DNA of 64,000 nucleotides, from assembly GCA_035935655.1 (NCBI GenBank), contig DASYWW010000011.1, positions 1-64,000 of the forward strand, written 5' to 3'. Of the stretch, positions 49,396 to 57,546 are shown in pieces; within the stretch, counting starts at the first letter, position 1, and the number at the start of each line of letters is the position of its first letter. The notes under the pieces are model-generated. The model worked only from the letters and a program-made list of their open reading frames with translations. It had not been told where the DNA came from and made no database searches. The translations under genes were made by a program, and so were the position numbers. The stretch comes from Candidatus Bathyarchaeia archaeon. GTDB lineage: Archaea > Thermoproteota > Bathyarchaeia > 40CM-2-53-6.

Positions 49396-50226
49396 TACGG
49401 AAATAGCGACTAGTGCCCAGAGCGGGATTGCGACAGCCGCCCAGATCTTGCGGTCCCATGTGAAGACCTTCTGTCCATCCAGGATGAAGAAGGGGATCAT
49501 GTTGAACGCTCCAAGCCAGATGTTGATCTGCGCCCCCGTTCTAAGGAAATGAAAACTATGGCCGATCACCAGGTCCCCAAAGCCGAAAGCAGTGGAGGCC
49601 GCGAGAGCGATGCCGAAGATCGCGGCGGCTGCTATGTTGGCCATTGGCCCAACGAGCGAGATTACTCCGTTGGCCTTTCGATCGATTCCTTCGCCGAAAT
49701 AGCTGGAGCGTGAGGCGATGTATACGGCTCCGGGGGCTGCGAAGATGAAGGTGCCCTGGGAGATAACTGCGAACAGTAGAGCCATGATTGCGCCTACAGT
49801 CCAGAGTTTGAATTCTGCCCAGCATCCATAGCGTTGGGCGCTGAACTTGTGAGCCAGCTCGTGCCCGAGGAATCCTGTTCCGATCACTAGGAGTGTTAAC
49901 AGGAAGACTTCCAGTACTTCCAGTGGTCTTAGGCCGCTGAACACGTATCTCATTGAGAAGCTGAGACCTAGAACTAAGAGAGCTGCGCCGAGAGCATAGA
50001 GTTCCCGGCTTGAGATTGATGATAGCTTTGGCGCTCTGATAAGTCTCAGGTTTGCCCCGGTTGAGCGGCGTTCGACTCGAATGATTGGTTTTGGCGCCCT
50101 GGCCTGGTTGATATTGGGGCATTCGTGATTTTCAGGGAGTCGATGGTACACGCAATGTGTCCGGCCACAGTATCTGCACACATAGGGGATGAATTCTTCC
50201 GCCCCGCAGACGGCGCAGCGTTCCAT
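49381..50226 (-). CDS. AN1-finger / site-2 protease fusion
   Basis: 281 aa. Residues 1-40 are an AN1 zinc finger: C-x2-C (CAVC), C-x2-C (CRYC), C-x2-H (CVYH) and H-x-C (HECP). A basic linker precedes an M50 membrane metalloprotease with about six spans: GTGFLGHELAHKFSAQ (HExxH) and AFNMIPFFILDGQKV (the NPxDG-type third ligand, here LDG). Such proteins perform intramembrane proteolysis. The N-terminal finger could bring in a ubiquitin-like or other cargo, as AN1 does in eukaryotes. Confidence 0.85.
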   Translation of the reverse strand: MERCAVCGAEEFIPYVCRYCGRTHCVYHRLPENHECPNINQARAPKPIIRVERRSTGANLRLIRAPKLSSISSRELYALGAALLVLGLSFSMRYVFSGLRPLEVLEVFLLTLLVIGTGFLGHELAHKFSAQRYGCWAEFKLWTVGAIMALLFAVISQGTFIFAAPGAVYIASRSSYFGEGIDRKANGVISLVGPMANIAAAAIFGIALAASTAFGFGDLVIGHSFHFLRTGAQINIWLGAFNMIPFFILDGQKVFTWDRKIWAAVAIPLWALVAISVLFFA

Positions 50227-50359
50227 GACTGTCCAGTGATTGTCTGCTTGCCCACTTAAAATCGTGCCTGCAAGAGGAAATACCTGGTAGTAACTACCCT
50301 ATGTATTAGCTGGTTACGCGAGACTTAGAATCGCATCTCACGACTTGGCCGATTCAAGG

Positions 50360-50431
50360 GTGGCGTCCCCCGGATGCGGACACTGCCATTCGCCCGTTAA
50401 GGGTTGACGGCTGGCCCGCACCCACCGCCAC
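50360..50431. other. Rod-like hairpin, candidate ncRNA
   Basis: Four helices stack in order: GTGGCG (50360-50365)/CGCCAC (50426-50431), TGCGG (50375-50379)/CCGCA (50416-50420), GCCA (50385-50388)/TGGC (50412-50415) and CCGT (50394-50397)/ACGG (50407-50410), with small internal loops and a 9-nt end loop. It lies in a 550-nt gene-free stretch in front of a tRNA. Strand and identity are unkn own; no SRP, RNase P or 5S landmarks are seen. Confidence 0.4.
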
Positions 50432-50525
50432 TCTATTTCCTACTTCTCGAACGACTAATCTCTCGCATGTCTTCTTCTATCTGTCCAAAGGGGAAAATAG
50501 TCCCAGTGTCAAAGGGCAAGACTGG

Positions 50526-50654
50526 GCCGGGATTCCTGAGCCTGGTACAGGGCAGTCCACATCGAGAAACGTGGGCCTAGGCCTGGAAAAATAGGCTCCT
50601 GTCAGCCTGTGGTCCTTACGGGCCGCGTGGGTTCAAATCCCACTCCCGGCGCCA
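50526..50654 (+). tRNA. Class II tRNA candidate with intron, isotype unresolved
   Basis: GCCGGGA (50526-50532) pairs perfectly with TCCCGGC (50644-50650), then G and encoded CCA. T-arm GTGGG-TTCAAAT-CCCAC and D-arm CCTG-AGCCTGGTA-CAGG are good. A long variable arm GTGGTCC-TTAC-GGGCCGC points to Ser or Leu. The gene is about 40 nt longer than a mature class II tRNA, so an intron is implied. A loop ATCGAGA (Ser CGA?) is present, but no complete anticodon stem could be drawn. Confidence 0.6.
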
Positions 50655-50781
50655 ATCTAACAGTCAGGGCGAGCCAAGTCCTATGGTCAGTTTGTTGCAT
50701 GCCTGTTTCGGCTCGGATCTTCGTGCTACTCTCTTTTGAATATACTTGTTGAGAGGATTCATTTCCTAGGCTTTCTGGGAA

Positions 50782-50939
50782 ATGTCGGATGCTCCTTATG
50801 ATGTTGAGAAAGATCCGTATCCATTGATAAGTGGCGTCAGTCCGAGAGGCATAGTATGATCGACGCGTTGAGGGAGATGATTGACGAAGCTACAAGAATG
50901 GCGAAATCCAAGCGCGCTCCGGCTGGCGAAGAGGATTAG
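50782..50939 (+). CDS. Two tiny overlapping reading frames
   Basis: ATG 50782-50859 encodes 25 aa (MSDAPYDVEKDPYPL start) and ATG 50856-50939 encodes 27 aa (MIDALREMIDEATRM), overlapping as ATGA. The second is an amphipathic acidic helix. They may be two coupled peptides, or one broken gene. The following 103-aa frame overlaps the second in another phase, which hints at a frameshift. Confidence 0.3.
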
Positions 50940-51192
50940 GTGGACCCGTCGGGCAGGTCAGCTGATCTGGTACAAGGACGCGATTCTGAGAAGTATCAGC
51001 CTTGAGTCCATGGAGAATGAAATGTTCGTCATAAAGAAAGAAGTCTTCGAAAAGAAACCGGAACAAAAACCTCCGCCCGGCTACATGTACCAACCTTCGC
51101 TGAGCCCGCCAAGAGATCGGAGACCTAAGACCAAGAACAAAATCCGCAACTTTCGGGCTTACCAGCCGAGACAAGCTGATAAACAGCCCTGA
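50881..51192 (+). CDS. Hypothetical basic protein
   Basis: 103 aa from TTG 50881; the first 20 codons overlap the preceding small frame, so the true start may be later. The central part (GQLIWYKDAILRSISLESM, ENEMFVIKKEVFEKKPEQ) looks natural; the C-terminus is Pro/Lys/Arg-rich (PPRDRRPKTKNKIRNFR). No family recognised. Confidence 0.4.
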   Translation: MTKLQEWRNPSALRLAKRIRWTRRAGQLIWYKDAILRSISLESMENEMFVIKKEVFEKKPEQKPPPGYMYQPSLSPPRDRRPKTKNKIRNFRAYQPRQADKQP

Positions 51193-51440
51193 TCTCGATT
51201 TCAAGCAGGCGATTTTCAGAACGTACAATTCCACGCTTATCCCTAGGGGATTCCACGGGGATCAAGAAACCCTGGACAAGCCGATGACGAACCCCTCTCG
51301 AAAAACCAGCCCAGAATCCAGCCCAGACAGAACGAGGATCCGGAAAGCAATTTCTTATAACTTTTGCAGAGTCCCCGTGTGCCAAAGCGGGCGAGAGGAA
51401 AGCTAGAAGCAGTGAGATGCTGCAAGGTGCTAGTCTTTGT

Positions 51441-51554
51441 TGGTGCGGGAGGTGGGATTCGAACCCACGAACCCCTACGGGACAGGCGCCTCAGGCCTGC
51501 GCTTCCACGACCCTTGAACGAAGGGTCTCTTTGACCTGGCTTGGCAACTCCCGC
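51441..51554 (-). tRNA. tRNA-Leu(GAG) with intron in the D-arm
   Basis: Minus strand: acceptor GCGGGAG (51554-51548) with CTCCCGC, A, CCA. Anticodon arm CAGGC-CTGAGGC-GCCTG reads GAG; variable arm GTCCCGTAGGGGTTC; T-arm GTGGG-TTCGAAT-CCCAC. The D-stem 5' strand GCC needs GGC, which appears as G (51529) and GC (51502-51501) separated by 26 nt. That insert (about 51528-51503) contains GACCC...GGGTC and is best read as a non-canonical intron. Removing it gives a normal Leu tRNA of 88 nt including CCA. Confidence 0.88.
51503..51528 (-). other. 26-nt D-arm intron of tRNA-Leu(GAG)
   Basis: Stem GACCC (51527-51523)/GGGTC (51513-51509) with a 9-nt loop. Its ends fall between tRNA positions 23 and 24, inside the D-stem, not at the usual 37/38 site. 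Exact borders may shift by a base or two. Confidence 0.7.
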
Positions 51555-51652
51555 ATACCAAGTCTCTTCCCGCATCGCAAGGGAACAAATGCAAGGCCCT
51601 AATTGGCTTTCCCCGGTGTACCCAAGTCACGTTTTCCTGACGATACTGGAAA

Positions 51653-51665
51653 AACGTTTAATTCC
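51653..51665 (+). promoter_or_regulatory. TATA-like box before rpl15
   Basis: AACGTTTAATTCC resembles archaeal box A but lies about 80-90 nt before the rpl15 start, leaving a leader of about 55 nt. Confidence 0.35.
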
Positions 51666-51743
51666 GCCGCGACCGGTCCCCACAAACGCTCAGACTAGAG
51701 CATGATCTAGCAGCCAAAAGATCACACATGTGAACCCCCGGCC

Positions 51744-52190
51744 ATGACTACAGCAAAGAGAAAAACACGGAAGCTAAGAGGCTCTAGATGTCACGGGTGG
51801 GGACGTTCAGGTCAACACCGAGACTCAGGAATGCTCGGCGGCCATGGTAATGCTGGCTGGAAACGCCATAAATGGTCAGCAGTCATACGCTACGATTTGC
51901 AGATGGGAAGCCGAGGCTTCCACCCCGTCAGGCAGAAGATAACCAACGCGATCAACGTAGGCGACCTTGTTCTCCAGTTGGATCGTTTGATCGAAGAAGG
52001 CTCGGCGAAGCAAGCAGGAAAGATGGTCGAGGTCGACCTTGGAAAAGCAGGCTACCAAAAACTACTCGGAAATGGCGGGATAAGTCAGCCGCTAAGAATA
52101 ATTGTTGCAAAGACCTCCGAACGTGCCCAAGAAAAGATCGGAAGGGCAGGCGGAGAAATCGTCCTCCCAACAAAGACCAAAGAGGACTGA
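51744..52190 (+). CDS. rpl15: Ribosomal protein uL15
   Basis: 148 aa. KLRGSRCHGWGRSGQHRDSG and MLGGHGNAGWKRHKW are the glycine-rich N-terminal region of uL15. First gene of the uL15-secY-adkA-DUF106-eL34-cmk operon. secY continues in the same frame only 9 nt after the stop. Confidence 0.95.
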   Translation: MTTAKRKTRKLRGSRCHGWGRSGQHRDSGMLGGHGNAGWKRHKWSAVIRYDLQMGSRGFHPVRQKITNAINVGDLVLQLDRLIEEGSAKQAGKMVEVDLGKAGYQKLLGNGGISQPLRIIVAKTSERAQEKIGRAGGEIVLPTKTKED

Positions 52191-52199
52191 TCACTAACG

Positions 52200-53693
52200 G
52201 TCAGGTTCATAGAACTATTCCAACCCCTGACCAGAATCCTCCCCGGAGTCAAATCACCAACAAGAGACGTCGGCTTCACTGAGAAACTGATCTGGACCGC
52301 CATCACACTCGTCGTCTATCTGATAATGGCTGAGACCCCGATATACGGAATTACACACACTGGCAACATCAACGACCAGTTCGGACCCCTACGAGTCATC
52401 TTCGCATCAAACAGAGGAACACTGGTCGAGCTGGGAATCGGGCCCATAGTCACAGCCGGTCTAATCCTCCAAGTGCTCTCAGGCTCCAAGATGATCAATG
52501 TCGACTTCACAAACCCGGCAGACCGAGCGTTGTTCACCGGCGCGAGCAAAGTACTCTCGGTGTTCATGACTATCTTCGAAGGAATAGCCTTCCTGATAGG
52601 CGGAGCATACAACGTCACCAACACTGCTGGCCAACTTATCACGCCTAGTCTACAAGCTCAGTTCCTAATCCTTACTCAGCTCGTGGTCGCGGGCGTAGTC
52701 ATCATACTCCTCGACGAGATGCTGCAGAAAAAGTGGGGCTTCGGAAGCGGAATCAGCCTCTTCATAGCAGCAGGAGTCTGCCTATCCATAGTATGGAGCA
52801 CCATCGGACCAATATCCCCTGTCGCAGATGGAAAATACTTCGGCGCCATCTTCGCCTTCGCACAATCCATAGGACCGGTACTGCAGAACCCCGGCAGCTT
52901 CTCGTCATGGCAAAGCGCGCTCTACAGGGGAGGAAGCGGGCTCCCAGACATGGTCGGACTATTCACAACTCTAGGCGTGTTCATCCTCATAATCTACCTT
53001 AACGGACTAAGAGTGGAAGTCCCAGTCTCATACGCCCGGTACAGGGGTTTCAGGGGACGCTTCCCAATCAAATTCTTCTACGTATCAAACATACCCGTCA
53101 TCTTCGCCGCTGCCCTATTCGGAAACATCTTCTTCATTGGACAACTCCTCTTCCAAAGATACAATCCCACATGTTCCAGTTCGGGAATAAACTTCTGGCT
53201 CAGCCTAATCCCCGGCTGCTTCGTACCGACAAGCTCGACCAATGCACAACTCGTCCCCAGCAAAGGACTCGCCTACTACACCTTCGCACCCCGATCCATC
53301 ACAGTCGTCCTCCAAGACCCCATCAGAGCCGCAGTCTACATGGGCATCTTCGTTCTAGCCTGCGTATTCTTCGCCGTAACGTGGGTCGAAGTTGGCGGAA
53401 TGGACTCTAAAACAGTGGCAAAACAACTCATAGACTCCGGAATGCAGGTAGAAGGATTCAGACGTTCCGGCACCACCATAAAACAAATCCTTGACCGCTA
53501 CATTCCAACCGTAACAGTCATAGGCGGAATTACCATCGGAACCATAGCCGCAGGCGCTGACTTCCTCGGCGCATTCGGCACCGGGACAGGCATCCTACTT
53601 ACAGTAGGCATCATCGAACAATACTACGAGATACTCGTGAAAGAGAGGATTACCGAGATATACCCTGGAGTCAAAGGATTCCTCGGACAGTGA
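52200..53693 (+). CDS. secY: Preprotein translocase subunit SecY, start unclear
   Basis: Ten-span channel protein of the Sec translocon. Conserved N-terminus FIELFQPLTRILPGVKSPTR then FTEKLIWTAITLVVYLIMAETPIYG (TM1), plug region, KWGFGSGISLFIAAGV, and the cytoplasmic loop VSYARYRGFRGRFPIKFFYVSN. ATG 52326 would remove all of TM1, so translation must begin earlier. From the uL15 stop (52190) to 52326 the frame is open but has no ATG, GTG or TTG. GTC 52200 (where GTG would be expected) and CTG are the candidates. About 497 aa if 52200 is used. Confidence 0.93.
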   Translation, partial: VRFIELFQPLTRILPGVKSPTRDVGFTEKLIWTAITLVVYLIMAETPIYGITHTGNINDQFGPLRVIFASNRGTLVELGIGPIVTAGLILQVLSGSKMINVDFTNPADRALFTGASKVLSVFMTIFEGIAFLIGGAYNVTNTAGQLITPSLQAQFLILTQLVVAGVVIILLDEMLQKKWGFGSGISLFIAAGVCLSIVWSTIGPISPVADGKYFGAIFAFAQSIGPVLQNPGSFSSWQSALYRGGSGLPDMVGLFTTLGVFILIIYLNGLRVEVPVSYARYRGFRGRFPIKFFYVSNIPVIFAAALFGNIFFIGQLLFQRYNPTCSSSGINFWLSLIPGCFVPTSSTNAQLVPSKGLAYYTFAPRSITVVLQDPIRAAVYMGIFVLACVFFAVTWVEVGGMDSKTVAKQLIDSGMQVEGFRRSGTTIKQILDRYIPTVTVIGGITIGTIAAGADFLGAFGTGTGILLTVGIIEQYYEILVKERITEIYPGVKGFLGQ

Positions 53694-53702
53694 GCCAGAA
53701 AA

Positions 53703-54293
53703 TTGTCACGTACTATCATAGTAGCAGGGATACCCGGGGTCGGCAAGACCACCGTCCTGCAAGAACTGGACACTGTCGCCCACGAAAAGAACATTCCGCT
53801 GAAGATCCTCAACTTTGGAAACGTAATGAAAGAACTTTTCAAAAAGCGTGGAAAGACCGTCCATCGAGACCACATGCGCCGCCAAGACCTTGAACTCCAA
53901 GCCAAGGTCCAAGAACAAGCCGCGCGCGAGATCGCAAGGACCGGGGGTAAATCGGCAGTGGTCGTTGACACTCACATGTTCATCAGGACCAAGGATGGAA
54001 TCTGGCCCGGAACACCGCGAAGGGTCCTAGAAGCTCTTGACCCCGGCCTGATAATTCTGATTGAAGCAGATCCCGAGGATATTGCTAGGAGGCGGAATGC
54101 TGACAGAACACGCGAGCGAGATAGCAAAACCGTAGACGAAGCACGGACAGACCTTGAATGGTCAAGATACATGGCGAGCGCCAACGCAGTACTCGCAGGT
54201 GCACCGATTCAAATAGTTCTGAATCCTGACGGGCAGCAGAGACGAGCGGCTGAGGACTTGTTGGCCCTTATACAGAAGCGGACCCTCCAATGA
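53703..54293 (+). CDS. adkA: Archaeal adenylate kinase
   Basis: 196 aa from TTG 53703. P-loop VAGIPGVGKTTV; ILNFGNVMKELF and VVVDTHMFIRTKDG are typical of the archaeal (AdkA) type rather than bacterial Adk. Converts AMP+ATP to 2 ADP. Next gene overlaps by 4 nt. Confidence 0.92.
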   Translation: MSRTIIVAGIPGVGKTTVLQELDTVAHEKNIPLKILNFGNVMKELFKKRGKTVHRDHMRRQDLELQAKVQEQAAREIARTGGKSAVVVDTHMFIRTKDGIWPGTPRRVLEALDPGLIILIEADPEDIARRRNADRTRERDSKTVDEARTDLEWSRYMASANAVLAGAPIQIVLNPDGQQRRAAEDLLALIQKRTLQ

Positions 54294-54844
54294 CTTTCAT
54301 CGACGACATTCTGAACGCTTTGGCTGCTCCTCTTCGTCAGTACAATCATCCACCTGCTTCGACACTTCTTGTGCTTGGCGCAGCTATCGTCCTCTCGCTC
54401 ATCACCATGTCCGCCAACAGATTTCTAGTGAACTACAAGATGATCGCAAATTCAAGACGGGAGTACATGGCGTGGACCAGTGCGGTACGAAAGGCCAAGA
54501 AAGACGGAGACGAAAAGGCACTTGAGAAATTGATGAGACGTCAATCTGCCATGATGAAGATGAGTTCCCGCTCAACTTTCGAGCAGTTTAAGACATACCC
54601 GATTACGATCATTCCCTTTCTCTTGATCTACTATGCGGTGGTTAGGGCGGTAGGTTCGATCCCCGTAGCGTTCGCACCGCTCATTCTTCCTTTCACTGGG
54701 ACAACGGGTAATGGCATGTTCTCCGTACTGGGGTTGTTTTACTGGTATCTGATATGCTCGTTCACTCTCAGCATTCCTCTGTCGAGATTGTTTGGGGTCC
54801 AATCTTCGTTTTCAATGACTCCGAGCGGGGGAGATTCTAGTTGA
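54290..54844 (+). CDS. DUF106 / EMC3-like membrane insertase
   Basis: 184 aa, three spans: about 24-43, 103-120 and 140-165, with a charged coiled stretch (EYMAWTSAVRKAKKDGDEKA) between the first two and FEQFKTYPITIIPFLLIYY. This is the archaeal Oxa1/YidC/EMC3 superfamily protein, always near secY. Likely inserts membrane proteins. Confidence 0.88.
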   Translation: MTFIDDILNALAAPLRQYNHPPASTLLVLGAAIVLSLITMSANRFLVNYKMIANSRREYMAWTSAVRKAKKDGDEKALEKLMRRQSAMMKMSSRSTFEQFKTYPITIIPFLLIYYAVVRAVGSIPVAFAPLILPFTGTTGNGMFSVLGLFYWYLICSFTLSIPLSRLFGVQSSFSMTPSGGDSS

Positions 54845-55113
54845 CGCGCCCGTCACAGAGGACGAGCGGACGTCGAAAGAAAGTGCTTACTCTTCCGTCC
54901 GGAGTTAGGTCCATTCATTTTGCGCCGCGCGCTCACAAAACTGCACAATGTTCGCGATGTGGTGCCCAGTTGCATGGAGTGGTTACGGGGAGACCCGTCG
55001 GGGTGGCGCGGAGCTCTCGAGTCCCTTCGCGTCCCTATGCTGGAGTGCTTTGTGGCAACTGTTTGGCGTCTGAGATCAGACGCGTTGCTCGCTCGTCAGG
55101 TTCCATCGATTGA
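54841..55113 (+). CDS. rpl34e: Ribosomal protein eL34
   Basis: 90 aa from TTG 54841. CSRCGAQLHGVVTGRP and VLCGNCLASEIR give two CxxC pairs for zinc. TRPSQRTSGRRKK basic start. Lies between DUF106 and cmk with 4-nt overlaps on both sides. Confidence 0.9.
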   Translation: MTRPSQRTSGRRKKVLTLPSGVRSIHFAPRAHKTAQCSRCGAQLHGVVTGRPVGVARSSRVPSRPYAGVLCGNCLASEIRRVARSSGSID

Positions 55114-55700
55114 TTGTGACCATTAGTGGGCCACACGGGTCCGGCAAGTCCACGTACGCGGCGAAGCTGGCTGGATCGCTTGTTCTCCGCCATGTATCCG
55201 CTGGGTCGTTGTTCAGAAAACTAGCTGACGAGAGGAAGGTTTCGCTGGAAAAATTTCAGGAGATGGCTGCAGCCGATCCGAGTATTGACCGGTTGGTAGA
55301 TGAGAGGACAATGGCAGAGGCTGAAAAGGGTAACGTGGTCGTTGATGGCCAACTCGCCGGGTGGATTCTGAAGGAGATTTCCGACTTGAGGATCCTGTTG
55401 ACTGCGCCCCTAGTCGTACGACTGGAGAGGATTGCGGCAAGAGATCGCGTTAGTCTGGAGGAGTCACGAAGGCAGACCTTGCACAGAGAAAGAGTGCAAG
55501 CTGAGAGGTATAGGAAACACTATGGGTTCAGCGTAGACGACTGGTCAGTGTACCATCTAATCCTGGATACGAGCTTTGGCTCGATTGAGGACACAGCTAA
55601 CGTCCTCCTCGCCGCAGCTCATACCGCCGAGAACGCAAAGGTCGGGAAGAGCCCGGAGAAGAACCCGGGGCCACAGCCCATTGCGGCAGGCAGGCACTAA
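55110..55700 (+). CDS. cmk: Cytidylate kinase
   Basis: 196 aa from TTG 55110. P-loop ISGPHGSGKSTYAAKLA, RHVSAGSLFRKLADE, VVVDGQLAGWIL and RERVQAERYRKHYG (lid). Phosphorylates CMP/dCMP. Archaeal Cmk is usually about 180 aa; the extra C-terminal Pro/Lys tail is not conserved. Confidence 0.9.
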   Translation: MIVTISGPHGSGKSTYAAKLAGSLVLRHVSAGSLFRKLADERKVSLEKFQEMAAADPSIDRLVDERTMAEAEKGNVVVDGQLAGWILKEISDLRILLTAPLVVRLERIAARDRVSLEESRRQTLHRERVQAERYRKHYGFSVDDWSVYHLILDTSFGSIEDTANVLLAAAHTAENAKVGKSPEKNPGPQPIAAGRH

Positions 55701-55897
55701 TCGCCCATGACCGACTCGCCGAGCACGAAAGTAGCGAACTCCTCTGGGACCATATTCGAATAGACCCAGCAGCGATTCTCTATCGAGCCATCGTCGAGTA
55801 ACAGCATGCTCATGGCAGGGAGTCTAGCCATGGCCACGCAGGCCCCAATTGGGGATGACAACGTCTGGCAGTACAGAGCACCGAACTTGTAGTTCAA
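55697..55897 (-). CDS. Small hypothetical protein (66 aa)
   Basis: ATG 55897, ending 4 nt into the convergent cmk gene. ALYCQTLSSPIGACVAMARL and SMLLLDDGSIENRCWVYSNM look structured; three Cys residues could bind metal. Its first 33 nt oppose the start of the VIT-like gene. Not recognised. Confidence 0.4.
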   Translation of the reverse strand: MNYKFGALYCQTLSSPIGACVAMARLPAMSMLLLDDGSIENRCWVYSNMVPEEFATFVLGESVMGD

Positions 55898-56497
55898 GAG
55901 ACAGGGAGTCGAAGCGCTGAACTTGTCTTCGGCTCCATAGACGGCCTCTTCTCCGTACTGGGAATCATTTCGGCGGCCGGGTCCGCAGCGCTCATACCGG
56001 TCCAGATTTTCGCGACGGGTGTAGGCGGGGCGGTGGCAGGCGCTCTATCGGTTTTTGCAGCAACTTACCTGTCTGAGACCCACGAAAAGAAGACCCAGTT
56101 GCTGGAGGCAATAACGAGGACAAATCGCCAGCGGTTGAGACAAACAAACGGCAACAAGAAAAAACCGGTTCCTCTAACGACGGAGCATCCGAAAATCCAT
56201 CGACTATTGGGAAGAATCAATCGGAGGGCCCTGGGCTCCGGAGTGGTCACAGCGATGACCTCTGCTCTGGCCTCGTTGGCGTTGTTGTTTCCCTTAGTGC
56301 TCTTTCCGGTAACCTATGCTGTGACAGCATCCATCATCATCGGAGTCCTCCTTCTCTTCTTGCTTGGAGCGTTCCGGGGAGTTACTCTGAAACAGTCAGC
56401 CCCCAAATCAGCCTTGAAGATGGTAATCCTAGGAATCCTCGTGATTCTCGCGAGTAAAGTCCTCGGATCCTACGTTCTCAAGTTCGTAACTCAATAG
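55865..56497 (+). CDS. VIT/CCC1-like iron or manganese transporter, apparent CTG start
   Basis: 210 aa if CTG 55865 is used. Family opening ELVFGSIDGLFSVLGIISAAG (TM1) and ALSVFAATYLSETHEKK (TM2 with the Ser/Glu-rich end typical of VIT), then a basic cytoplasmic insert and TM3-5. GTG 56033 would delete TM1. Between the in-frame TGA (55856) and 56033 there is no ATG, GTG or TTG; CTG 55865 precedes AVQSTELVVQETGSRSAELV, a plausible N-terminus. VIT proteins move Fe/Mn out of the cytosol. Confidence 0.75.
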   Translation: MAVQSTELVVQETGSRSAELVFGSIDGLFSVLGIISAAGSAALIPVQIFATGVGGAVAGALSVFAATYLSETHEKKTQLLEAITRTNRQRLRQTNGNKKKPVPLTTEHPKIHRLLGRINRRALGSGVVTAMTSALASLALLFPLVLFPVTYAVTASIIIGVLLLFLLGAFRGVTLKQSAPKSALKMVILGILVILASKVLGSYVLKFVTQ

Positions 56498-57484
56498 CTA
56501 AGGGATACCTCCTCCAAGGATCTTCACCAGTTTTGTAGAATCAATATTCCCCCCAGACACGATGCAGACGATCTTCCCTGAACCAGCCTTGCCCGTCATA
56601 GCCGCAGCAACTCCCGCCGCCCCAGCGCCTTCAGCGACTATTCTGTTGCGCTCTATCAACAGCTTGATAGCCGCAGCAATCTCAGAGAGAGAAACGACCA
56701 AGGGCAGAAGCAGATTTCTTGCTCGTTCCCACATCTCAGGGAGAACACTCTTCCCTCCAATACCATCAACGAAACTTGGAACTCTATCGATCTCCGTTGC
56801 CCGGCCAACCCTGAACGAAGCAGACAGGGGAGCCGCGGTCTCCGGCTCCACGGCATAAATTCGGGTCTGAGGACTTTTCGCTCGGATCGCAGATGCGATG
56901 CCAACCGATAACCCTCCGCCTCCAAAGGGTATGACGACCGAGTCTACATCAGGCATATCCTCCAAGACTTCAAGTCCCGCAGTTCCGTTTCCCGCCATCA
57001 TTCGAATATCTGCGAACGGGTGGATGAAAACTGAACCGTCCAACGGCGGATATCGATGAGTCACAACGACCTTCCAAACATCATCAAAAGATACCTGGAT
57101 TATCTTAGCGCCAAATCGTCTGATTGCCGCGAGCTTCGTTTCAGGAGCATTATCTGGAACAATGACAGTGCAGGGAATCTTGTTTTGACGGGCTTGCCAG
57201 GCTAGGGCCTGTGCCATATTTCCGGCGCTGCAAGTGTATACTCCACGTTCTCTGGCCTCGGGACCGGCAAGAGCGATCGCATTACTCGCGCCTCGGACTT
57301 TGAAAGAACCTGTTGGCTGCAAATTCTCCAATTTTAGAAAGATATCTGCGGGTGCGTCGTCCACGTTCAGGCGCACAATTGGAGTTCGCAGAACTGTTCC
57401 TCTGATCCGGTCTCGGGCTTCTTCAACTAGTTTCAGGGGTATCGAACCCTGGATTTCTAGTGTTGAGGCAGTTTTTTTCAGCAT
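56498..57484 (-). CDS. Threonine dehydratase (or serine racemase-like), PLP
   Basis: 328 aa fold-type II PLP enzyme. Schiff-base Lys in NLQPTGSFKVRGASNA, SAGNMAQALAWQA, PFGGGGLSVGIASAI (phosphate loop) and CIVSGGNID. No ACT domain, so a catabolic type. Makes 2-oxobutyrate and ammonia from Thr (or pyruvate from Ser). Divergent RidA gene 62 nt away handles its reactive enamine product. Confidence 0.88.
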   Translation of the reverse strand: MLKKTASTLEIQGSIPLKLVEEARDRIRGTVLRTPIVRLNVDDAPADIFLKLENLQPTGSFKVRGASNAIALAGPEARERGVYTCSAGNMAQALAWQARQNKIPCTVIVPDNAPETKLAAIRRFGAKIIQVSFDDVWKVVVTHRYPPLDGSVFIHPFADIRMMAGNGTAGLEVLEDMPDVDSVVIPFGGGGLSVGIASAIRAKSPQTRIYAVEPETAAPLSASFRVGRATEIDRVPSFVDGIGGKSVLPEMWERARNLLLPLVVSLSEIAAAIKLLIERNRIVAEGAGAAGVAAAMTGKAGSGKIVCIVSGGNIDSTKLVKILGGGIP

Positions 57485-57546
57485 GTCCGGTCTTTATTTG
57501 GTCCCTTCTCTCAACTCTTAAACACCGAGGAAGGGGCCGACCAAGT

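Noticed and set aside
51417-51602. Plus-strand frame WDSNPRTPTGQA
   Set aside because: Antisense of tRNA-Leu(GAG).
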